DNA of 64,000 nucleotides, taken from assembly GCF_000167195.1 (NCBI RefSeq), contig NZ_AADV02000002.1:524269-588268 (forward strand), in the 5' to 3' direction. Below the pieces are notes generated by a model. That model worked only from the letters and a program-made list of their open reading frames with translations, did not search any database and was not told where the DNA came from. Made by a program: the position numbers and the translations under genes. Position 1 is the first letter of the stretch. Each line of letters starts with the position of its first letter. Below are positions 25,600 to 35,600 of this stretch, one piece after another. The stretch is from Crocosphaera watsonii WH 8501 (GTDB lineage Bacteria; Cyanobacteriota; Cyanobacteriia; Cyanobacteriales; Microcystaceae).

Positions 25600-28500
25600 A
25601 TGTTCCCAACCGACTCAACAGTTGTCAACCTCTTACAACACAGAGCAAGCAACCACGCACAAAAACTCAGTTATACCTTTTTAACCAGTGGAGAAACCGA
25701 GGAAATAGCACTAAGTTATTCAAACTTGGAATCTCAAGCCAAAACCATCGCGGCACAGTTACAAAACTTAAATATGCAGGGGGAGCGAGCCTTACTCCTA
25801 TATCCTTCTGGACTCGAGTTTATAGCAGCCTTTTTCGGATGTCTATACGCAGGAGTTGTGGCGGTGCCTGTTTATCCTCCCCAGGGAAAGCAGCCTTTAT
25901 CTAGACTGGAAGCGATCGCTAAAAATGCTCAAGCTAAAATTATACTGACAACCAGTAACTATAAAGCCGAAATTAAACAATATTTTTCACAAATAAGTAA
26001 ATTTGACGATTTAACCTATTTAACTACCGATAATCTAGATAGTAGTCTAGGTTTTGACTGGAAAAAACCCAATATTAACAGTAATACCCTGGCCTTTCTT
26101 CAATATACATCTGGTTCGACGGGAAACCCCAAAGGAGTGATGGTAAGTCATGGAAACTTACTAAAAAATTCCGCTAATATTTATCAAGCATTTAATCACA
26201 ACAGCGATAGTCACGGGGTTATCTGGTTGCCACCCTATCATGATATGGGATTAATAGGAGGCATTATACAACCTCTCTATGGGGGTTTCCCAGTAACTTT
26301 AATGTCCCCGAGTAGTTTTATCAGAAAACCCATCCGCTGGTTAAAGGCTATTTCCCGTTATCAAGCTACCACAAGCGGGGGACCGAATTTTGCTTATCAA
26401 CGGTGTTTAGAAACCATTACCCCCCAACAAAAAGCTGAACTAGACTTGAGTAGTTGGCAAGTGGCTTTTACTGGGGCTGAGGCCATCGCTACTCAAACCT
26501 TAGAAGAGTTTGCCGAAGCATTTGCCTGTTGTGGGTTTCAAAGAGAAGCCTTTTATCCTTGTTATGGCTTAGCTGAAGCTACTTTATTTGTCACAGGTAA
26601 GGTAATGGAGGCAGAAGGAACCGAAAGGCAGGAGATGATCCCCCCAACCCCCCTTACCAAGGGGGGCAAGCTACCCACCCAAACCTTCCAGGAGGGTAAT
26701 GTGGGAGTTTTGGAGAGGTTGTCTCCCATATCTCTACAGGAAACTTGTGAGTTAAGAGAGCCTAAAATTATTAAAGTTGATAGTAAGGAACTACAAAAAA
26801 ATAAAGTAGTTCTCACAAGTGAAGAAACAATTAAAACTCAAAAAATTGTTAGTTGTGGTCGACCTGCCATAGACGAAAATATTATTATTGTTGACCCTGA
26901 AACTGCCTTACCCTGTCCCCCTGAAACAGTGGGAGAAATCTGGGTTTCCGGGGCCAGTATAGCTCAGGGTTATTGGCAAGATGAAGACGCAACAGAGAAG
27001 GCGTTTAATGCTTATTTACCTGATAATAAAAAACCATTTTTACGAACAGGAGACTTAGGTTTTCTACACCAAGGGGAATTATTTGTTACAGGTAGGATAA
27101 AAGATATTATTATTATTCGTGGTCGGAATTATTATCCCCAAGATATAGAAAATACTGTAAAAAACTGTCATCCGGCCTTACGTGATCATAGTTGTGTAGC
27201 CACCAGCATAACCTCTGAAGAAGGGGAAAAATTAGTAATTATTGGGGAGATTAAACGCAAGCTTGAACAAAAAATTAATTTTCAAGAAATTGTTAACACA
27301 ATTCGTTCTCATGTTTCTCGAAAACATGGCATTCAAACCAATAAAATAGTTTTGGTAAAACAAGGTAGTATTCCCAAAACATCAAGCGGTAAAATTCAAC
27401 GCCTAGCTGGTAAAAAAGCTTATTTAGAAAACAATATATCTATAATTTTTCAGGAAGATAGTTCTGAAAAAAATACAAAAGAATCTCAAGAAAAGACAAT
27501 GAGTCATTCCATAGAGTTGAATAAAACGCAAAAGAGAAAAGATAAAAAATTGTCCGAACTAATCTCATGGTTAAGAAACTACGCCAACGAAAATATTAAT
27601 TCTCGTTTAATAGATGAACGTCGTTGTATTCCCCCTCATATTGTGCTTGATTTTGGCAATCAAGGACTACTAGGAATGCAGGTTCCCCTGGAATACGGAG
27701 GCTTAGGGCTAAATAATGGGGAAACCATGAATGTGATGGAGCAATTAGGAGCAATTGACACAACATTGTCCCTATTTGTCGGCTTAAACAACGTTTTAGG
27801 AATTCGTCCCCTACTAAATTTTGGTAGTCCCTCCTTAAGAGAAGAACTATTACCCAGGTTAGCCACAGGAAGAGAACTAGCAGCCTTTGCCTTAACCGAA
27901 CCCAGTGCCGGATCAAACCCTCAGGCCATCGCCTCTTCTGCCATTCCCCAGTCCCCAGAACAATGGATAATAAACGGGACTAAAATATGGAGTGGTTCGG
28001 CGGCTTGGGCTGGAATCATTAACGTTTTTGTGCAGGAAAAAGACTCACAAGGAAATTTTCAAGGAATAAGCGGTTTTACGGTTAAAAGAGGAACTCCAGG
28101 ACTAAAACAAGGCCCCGAAGCTTTAACTATGGGAATGCGAGGAATGGTACAAAATACCGTTTATTTCAATGATGTTGCTGTTGATGCCTCCCAAAAACTG
28201 GGAAATACAGGGGAAGGCATGAAAGTAGCTCAATATGCCATGATGTATGGAAGGTTAACCATCGCTGCGGCCAGTGTAGGTGGGATGAAACGTTGCGCTC
28301 AGTTATGGCACCGTTATAGTTCCCGTCGTCAAATTTCTACGGGGCGTTTATTAGAAAATCCTTTGGTTTTAGCCCGTTTAAATGGATTAACCGCAGCTAT
28401 TACCACTATAGAGACCCTAGTTACCAGTATTACTACATGGTTAGACCAAGGGCAAGAGGTTCCTGTTGAAGCTTATGCTGTGTGTAAAATGGCCGCCCCC

Positions 28501-29613
28501 GAATTTTACTGGGAAGCAGCAGATAACTTAGTACAGTTTCTTGGGGGTCGAGGGTACATTGAAAGCAATATGGCACCGCAAATATTACGAGATGCCAGAA
28601 TTTTAAGGATTTTTGAGGGGCCAACGGAAACTTTAACCGCTTTTCTGGGATCAAGAGTCATTTATCAACCAGAATCTTTCAAAACATTTCTCTGTGATAC
28701 TTTAAGTATGCCTGAGATTTACGAAAGGTTCGAGCAAACAGTTCAGCAAATTCAAGATTACAGACAATCTCCCTTTACAGAGGAAACAAAAACCAAAAAT
28801 TGGACAGCCATATTATGTGGCGAAGTGGCTATGTGGGGAGTCTTGTTGGCAGTTTTAGAAGCAAAAGCCATGTCAAGCACCTCCGAGTCGTTAAATCGGG
28901 CGATCGCCTGGACAAAAGAACATTTTCAACAAAAAATTGCCCAAGGTTTTGCCCAAACCCCTGATGAACTGGTGATTAGTAGTGCTAATAAGACAACAGA
29001 ATTAATCAGTGATTATGAAAATGCGATCGGTAACTTAGAGCAAACTCTAGCAGGAGAAGATCGCGAAGTAGATGAGTTTTTGAGACTCGGAGACTCGGAG
29101 ACTCGGAGACTGGGAGACTGGGAGACTGGGAGACTCGGAGACTCGGAGACTGGGAGACTGGGAGACTGGGAGACTAGGCGGAACATTGAAAATTGGTTAA
29201 TGAACTGGTTAGAGGAAAAATTGAACTTATCTCCTCAAAATATTGATCCAAAGCAAGCATTTGCTGATTATGGTATCGATTCGGTTATGGCTGTGGAATT
29301 AGCTCAAGATTTACAGGAATGGCTAGGTTATACACAACAATTAGAAGCTAGTTTAGCTTGGAATTTTCCCACTATTAAATCCCTAGCGCAATACTTAAGC
29401 ACCATTGAATCTGAGGATGAAATAGTTGAGGAAAAATTCGCCGTGAATGACAGCAAAATTGCCCTTAACGGACAATCACAGGGAACTTCTTCCACAGAAA
29501 ACCCTGAGATAATTTCAGATATCAGCAACTACTCAGAAGATGAAATACAAACCGCCATTAACCAAGAAATGGCAGAATTAGAGAGTTTATTGAAGGGAGG
29601 TTATCCATCTTGA
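25600..29613 (+). CDS. loading protein: fatty acyl-AMP ligase, acyl-CoA dehydrogenase-like domain, ACP
   Basis: The FAAL domain (about 1-600; YTSGSTGNPKGVMVSHGN, WLPPYHDMGLIGGI, RTGDLGF, FVTGRIKDIIIIRGRNYYPQDIE) activates a fatty acid as its adenylate and passes it to the fused carrier. The second domain (about 660-1050) is an acyl-CoA dehydrogenase: FALTEPSAGSNP, GTKIWSGSAAWA, QFLGGRGYIESNMAPQILRDARILRIFEGPTE. It would oxidise the tethered acyl chain, most likely to an alpha,beta-enoyl thioester. The ACP (about 1195-1270) has DYGIDSVMAVEL. A GGAGACT repeat array separates ACAD from ACP. The start is set at ATG 25600 because the family start (DSTVVNLLQHRA) follows directly; a GTG at 25558 would add 14 residues. 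The stop overlaps the next gene by 4 bp. Confidence 0.9.
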   Translation: MFPTDSTVVNLLQHRASNHAQKLSYTFLTSGETEEIALSYSNLESQAKTIAAQLQNLNMQGERALLLYPSGLEFIAAFFGCLYAGVVAVPVYPPQGKQPLSRLEAIAKNAQAKIILTTSNYKAEIKQYFSQISKFDDLTYLTTDNLDSSLGFDWKKPNINSNTLAFLQYTSGSTGNPKGVMVSHGNLLKNSANIYQAFNHNSDSHGVIWLPPYHDMGLIGGIIQPLYGGFPVTLMSPSSFIRKPIRWLKAISRYQATTSGGPNFAYQRCLETITPQQKAELDLSSWQVAFTGAEAIATQTLEEFAEAFACCGFQREAFYPCYGLAEATLFVTGKVMEAEGTERQEMIPPTPLTKGGKLPTQTFQEGNVGVLERLSPISLQETCELREPKIIKVDSKELQKNKVVLTSEETIKTQKIVSCGRPAIDENIIIVDPETALPCPPETVGEIWVSGASIAQGYWQDEDATEKAFNAYLPDNKKPFLRTGDLGFLHQGELFVTGRIKDIIIIRGRNYYPQDIENTVKNCHPALRDHSCVATSITSEEGEKLVIIGEIKRKLEQKINFQEIVNTIRSHVSRKHGIQTNKIVLVKQGSIPKTSSGKIQRLAGKKAYLENNISIIFQEDSSEKNTKESQEKTMSHSIELNKTQKRKDKKLSELISWLRNYANENINSRLIDERRCIPPHIVLDFGNQGLLGMQVPLEYGGLGLNNGETMNVMEQLGAIDTTLSLFVGLNNVLGIRPLLNFGSPSLREELLPRLATGRELAAFALTEPSAGSNPQAIASSAIPQSPEQWIINGTKIWSGSAAWAGIINVFVQEKDSQGNFQGISGFTVKRGTPGLKQGPEALTMGMRGMVQNTVYFNDVAVDASQKLGNTGEGMKVAQYAMMYGRLTIAAASVGGMKRCAQLWHRYSSRRQISTGRLLENPLVLARLNGLTAAITTIETLVTSITTWLDQGQEVPVEAYAVCKMAAPEFYWEAADNLVQFLGGRGYIESNMAPQILRDARILRIFEGPTETLTAFLGSRVIYQPESFKTFLCDTLSMPEIYERFEQTVQQIQDYRQSPFTEETKTKNWTAILCGEVAMWGVLLAVLEAKAMSSTSESLNRAIAWTKEHFQQKIAQGFAQTPDELVISSANKTTELISDYENAIGNLEQTLAGEDREVDEFLRLGDSETRRLGDWETGRLGDSETGRLGDWETRRNIENWLMNWLEEKLNLSPQNIDPKQAFADYGIDSVMAVELAQDLQEWLGYTQQLEASLAWNFPTIKSLAQYLSTIESEDEIVEEKFAVNDSKIALNGQSQGTSSTENPEIISDISNYSEDEIQTAINQEMAELESLLKGGYPS
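26637..26698. repeat. composite R3 repeat in FAAL domain
   Basis: The CCCCCCTTACCAAGGGGGG core followed by a companion CACCCAAACCTTCCAGGAGG encodes IPPTPLTKGGKLPTQTFQEG in frame within a FAAL surface region. Confidence 0.8.
29082..29176. repeat. GGAGACT(C/G)G array (family R1) between ACAD and ACP
   Basis: About ten 9-bp units (GGAGACTCG / GGAGACTGG) in a row encode repeated RLGDSET/RLGDWET in frame as an interdomain linker. Confidence 0.9.
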
Positions 29614-32600
29614 AACAACAGCTTTCCGATGCCCAGAGGATGCTTCTGGCACTCAAACAAGCCCGTTTACAACTAGAAGCCCTTGAACGCCAAAAAAACG
29701 AACCCATCGCTATTATTGGCATGGACTGTCGTTTTCCAGGGAATGCCAACAGTCCCGAAGCTTACTGGGAACTATTGCGCAATGGTATTGATGCCATTAC
29801 AGATATCCCAAGCGATCGCTGGGATGTGGAAAGTTATTATGACTCAGATCCTGAAATTCCAGGAAAAATGTACAGCCGTTACGGTGGGTTTATCGAAGGG
29901 GTAGACCAGTTCGATCCCCAATTTTTCGGCATTTCTCCCCGTGAAGCCCTAAGTCTTGATCCTCAGCAAAGATTACTCCTAGAAGTTAGTTATAGGGCAT
30001 TAGAAAGAGCCGGGCAACCCTTAGACTCCTTACAAGGGAGCAAAACAGGGGTATTTATGGGAATTTGTTTCGATGACTATTCGAGATTTACCCTTAACTC
30101 TGGAGATCCCACTCTCATCGATGCTTACAGCAGTTTAGGCAACACTCGTAGTATTGCTGTGGGACGCATTGCCTATGTATTGGGGCTAACTGGACCAGTT
30201 ATCCAGTTAGATACAACTTGTTCCTCCTCCTTATTAGCAGTACATTTAGCCGCTCAAAGCCTACGTACAGGAGAATCTAATCTGGCCTTAGCTGGAGGGG
30301 TTAACTTGATGCTTTCCCCCGAAGTTAGCATCGGTTTTTCTAAATTAAAAGCCCTCGCCCCCGATGGACGTTGTAAAACCTTTGATGAAAAAGCTGATGG
30401 TTATGTAAGAGGGGAAGGCTGTGGTATTGTCGTCTTGAAGAGGTTATCCGATGCGATCGCCGATGGGGATAAGATTTTAGGGACTGTTTTTGGTTCAGCA
30501 GTCAATCATGATGGGCAAAGTAACGGTTTAACTGCCCCCAACGGTTCCGCACAAGAAACAGTTATCCGTCAGGCAATAGAAAATGCTAAAGTTGACCCCA
30601 CCCAGATCCAATATGTAGAAGCTCACGGGACAGGTACATCTTTGGGTGATCCTATCGAAGTATTAGCCTTGAGTAAAGTATTAGGAAAAAACAGAGAACA
30701 GGATAACCCGATTAATATTGGCTCAGTAAAAACAAATTTTGGTCATCTAGAATCTGCTGCTGGGGTAGCAAGTTTAATCAAAGTTATTTTATCACTGCAA
30801 CATCAGGAAATCCCCCCACATCTACATTTTAAAAACCCTAACCCTTATATTCCCTGGGAAAAACTACCCATAAATGTTCCTACAAAATTAACACCTTGGC
30901 CCGCTAAAAAAGGTCGTCGTTTAGCCGGGGTTAGTTCCTTTGGCATGAGTGGGACGAATGTTCATCTTATTCTTGGGGAAAGTCCAAAAGTTGAGGAAAA
31001 TATTGAAACACAAAATGTTGAATCTTCCTTACATTTATTAACTCTATCAGCTAAAACAGAAACCGCCTTACAAGCACAAATAGAACAATATAAAACTTAT
31101 TTAAACACTCATCAAAATATTCCTTTTGCTGATATTTGTTACAGTGCCAATAAACGGCGATCGCATCACAATTATCGTTTCAGTATTGTAGCCAGTTCCA
31201 CATTAGAAGCAGCAGAAAAACTAAATAATTCCCTATATCCAAATAGCCCCCCCTTAACAAGGGGCAGTTCCGGGGGATCTCCTTTCTATAGCCCCCCCTT
31301 AACAAGGGGAGGTTGGGGGGGATCTTCTCCTCCTATTGCTTTCTTATTTACGGGACAAGGTTCTCAATATGTAGGAATGGGACAACAACTTTATCAAACT
31401 CAACCTACTTTTAAAACAACTGTTGATCACTGTTGCGATATTCTTCAGTCTTATTTAGGATGGGATCTTAAAGAGGTTATTTTTAGTGAACAGGGAACAG
31501 GGAACGGGGAACAGGAGACGGGGAGACTTGGAGACGGGGAGACTTGTTATAATCTAGATTCAACAATTAATACTCAACCTGCTTTATTTGTTATTGAATA
31601 TGCTTTAGCAAAGCTATGGCTATCTTGGGGTATTCAACCTAACATTATGATGGGTCATAGTATTGGGGAATATGTAGCAGCAACTTTAGCTGGTGTATTT
31701 AGTTTAGAAGATGCTTTAAAACTGATTACTGCTAGAGGAAGATTGATGCAAAAACTTCCTCAAAATGGCTCAATGATTGCTGTTTTTACGGACTTAGAAA
31801 CTGTAGAAAAAAAGATTAGTAATTATAAAAATCAAGTTTCAATTGCTGCTATTAATCATCACAAAAATATTATTATTTCTGGTAATAATACAGCTATAAA
31901 AGAAATTATAGGTAAGTTAGAATCTCAGGGTATAAAAAGCCAAGTTTTAAATGTTTCTCATGCTTTCCATTCTCCCATGATAGAACCCATGTTAAGAGAG
32001 TTTGAAGCTATTGCTAAACAGATAAATTATTCACCACCTAAACTAAAATTAGTTTCCACTGTCACAGGAACAGTGATGAGCGATGAAATAGCAACACCTA
32101 AGTATTGGTGTCGTCAGATTGTAGAAGCAGTAAAATTTTCACAGGGAATGGAATATTTAGTAGAACAAGATATCAAAATATTTCTGGAAATCGGTGCAAA
32201 ACCAACTTTATCAAATATTGGACAAATAGTTATTGAAAATAGCAATAAAGATCAAGATTTTTCCTTCTTAGCTAGTTTGCATCCGAAACAGGAAAATTGG
32301 CAAACAATTTTATTTACTTTAGGGCAACTATATGTTAATGGTTTTTCAATTAATTGGGAAGAATTTTATAAATATAGTCAAATAAATTATATTAATAATC
32401 TGCCAACTTATCCCTTTCAAAAACAACGTTTTTGGCTAGAAAAGAAAGTAAATAGAAGTTTTCTTAATCAACAAAAGCAGCAACATCCTTTATTGGGACA
32501 AAAAATAAATTTAGCTGGTTCAAAAAACATCTATTTTGAAAATCAAATAAGTGAAAATATACCTATTTTTTTGAGAGAGCATCGAGTATTTGATACAGCT

Positions 32601-35600
32601 ATTTTGCCATTGGCAGGATTTTTAGAAATAGCTTTAACAGCAGGTATTAATATATTTAAGACTCAGGAATGTTATCTGGAAGATGTTGTTATTCAACAAG
32701 GATTAATTTTACCACCTGATACTATTAAAACTATTCAAATTAATCTTGTTTCAGAAACAACGAATAATTACAGTTTTGAAATTTATAGTTTAAATAATGA
32801 ACAAGATCAAGACAATGATTGGATATTACATAGTAGTGGTCAATTAAAACAAAAACAGATAGTAACATCAACTATTAATTTAGAAGAAGAAAAAGAGAGA
32901 TTTTCTCAAGGTTTACAGATAGATGATTATTACCAGAAATGTCAGGAAAGAGGTATTAACTATGGTAAACGTTTTCAAGGAATTAAACATATTTATAAAC
33001 TAGAAAGAGAAGCATTAGCTTATATTGAACTCCCCCTGGAAATAATTAATAGTTCTGCTTATCAAATACATCCTATATTATTAGATAATTGTCTGCAAGT
33101 TACTGGCATAGTTTTAATAGAAGAAAACTCATTAGAGACTTATTTACCTGTTGCTTTGGAAAGTTTTGTTTCAGACAATAAGCAAGATATCAATAGTTCA
33201 AAAATATATACATATGCAAAACTAAATACAGAGAAAAATAGTATTGATTTAAAACTATTGAGCGAAAATGGAGAAGCGATCGCTGATATAAAAGGACTAA
33301 AATTAAGGAAAGCTAGTCCAGAAACTTTATTAGGAAAGGAAGAGAATGATAGCTTAGAAAACTGGTTGTATGGGGTTAAATGGAACAAGCAACCCCTAAC
33401 AGCAAATATTTTATTAAACCCTCAAAAGATTGAAAGTTATCTTGAACCTAAACTACAAAATTTAAAAGACAAATCTGATGTTATTGAGTATCAAGAACTT
33501 TTATCTGAGTTAGAAACTATTAGTTTTAACTATATATTAGAAGCATTTTTAAAACTAGGCTTTAAATTTGAACTAGAAACCCGTTTTACTAATTCTCAGT
33601 TACAAGAAAAATTGGGAATTTTACCAACTTATAAGAGGTTATGCGATCGCCTACTAAATATCCTTGCTGAAGAAGGTATTTTAAGAAAAATAGGGGAAGA
33701 ATGGCAAGTTATTAAGGTTTTTGAGGGAACAGGGAACAGGGAACGGGGAACAGGAAAATCACCTGATAGTTCTGCTGAACTAACTTTGTTACAGCGTTGC
33801 GGTTCCCAACTTGCGGAGGTGTTACGGGGAGACTGTGATCCGGTGCAACTATTGTTCCCGGATGGAGACTTAACCCTGACAACACAACTGTATCAGGAGT
33901 CTACAGGGGCGAAAATGATGAATAACCTGGTAAAACAGGTTATATTAACAGCATTAAGCAATAAAACCCCAGAGAGTCCCCTAAAAATTCTAGAGATAGG
34001 TGCAGGTACAGGGGGAACTACAGCTTATGTACTTCCTGAACTAGATCAGTTGTCAACTGAGTATGTTTTTACAGATGTTTCTTCATTATTCACCGAAAAA
34101 GCTCGTCAACAGTTTCAAGCTTATTCATTCGTTGATTATCGTGTTTTAGATATAGAAAAAGACCCAACAACTCAAGGCTTTCTCCTACAACATTATGACA
34201 TCATCCTTGCTGCTAACGTAGTACACGCTACCCAAGACTTACAGCAAACCCTTACCCATATCAGACAGTTACTAACGTCTCAGGGAATGTTAGTCTTATT
34301 AGAAGGAACTCGCCCCCTACGTTGGCTAGACCTTATTTTTGGCTTAACAGAAGGTTGGTGGAGGTTTACAGATACCGACTTACGGCCAACCTATCCCTTA
34401 ATATCCCCTTCTCAGTGGCAGCAACTCTTAGAAAAAAATGGTTTTGTTGAGTCTATTGTTTTGTCCCCCGACTCTAACCCTGATAGTTTCCTTTCCCAAC
34501 AAGGGGTTATGGTGGCCAGAAATGCAGAAGATATTAATACTGAGGCAAAAAATTGGTTAATTTTAGGCGATCGCCAAGGGATAGCGAGTCATCTAGTGCA
34601 AACATTGGAAAGCAAAGGAGAAAACTGTATTGTTGCCTACTCTGACAGTCACTATCAACAGATAGGAGCAAAAGACTATCAGGTTAACCCCCAAAATGAG
34701 CAAGATATATCGAGATTATTAGAAAAAAAACAATTTGACCAGATTATCTACCTTTGGGGTTTAGATGATCCATCGGAAGAAGATTTAACTATAGATACCT
34801 TAGAAACTGGATCAGAAAATCATTGTCGTAGTATTTTACAGTTGATCCAAAATTCCTATAACAAACCTCCTCGCTTCTGGTTAGTGACAAAAGGAGTTAT
34901 GGCAACAGATAAAAATGATCCTGTTGTCAGTATTACTCAATCATCCTTATGGGGGCTAGGAAAAGCGATCTCCTTAGAACATCCTGAGTTTAACAGTGTC
35001 TGTGTTGATTTAGAGATTAATACAGAATTAAAACAACAGGTTAAGGTCTTATTAGAGGAAATTAACGCAAATTCTCCAGAAAATCAAATAGCATTTAGTA
35101 AAAACACTCGTCATGTAGCAAGGTTAGTTCCCCAAAAACTTTCTACAGCGACAACACAACCCCGTCAGTTAACTATTAGCCAACGGGGAACCCTAGAAAA
35201 CTTACAATGGCAACCCCTAAACCGTCATTCCCTCAAGTCAGGAGAAGTAGAGATCCGTGTTAAAGCAACAGGTTTAAACTTTAGGGATGTACTCAACGCC
35301 TTAGACTTGTATCCAGGGGATGCAGGCCCCTTGGGATGTGAATGTGTAGGGGAGGTTATCAGTAAAGGGGAAGATGTTGAACTTATGAACATTGGCCAGG
35401 AAGTTATGGCGATCGCTTCTGGAAGTTTTAGGGACTATGTAATAGTTGACGCAGGGATGGTAACTCCTAAACCTGACAGTTTAACGATAGAAGAAGCAGC
35501 TACCATTCCCGTTACCTTTCTAACGGCATACTATACCTTACATCACCTAGCCAAGATAAAAAAAGGCGATCGCGTATTAATTCACGCCGCAGCTGGAGGG

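Noticed and set aside
29082-29176. GGAGACT arrays considered as a CRISPR array or regulatory repeat cluster
   Set aside because: The units are contiguous 9-mers without spacers and lie in frame inside a megasynthase gene; they behave as a coding minisatellite.
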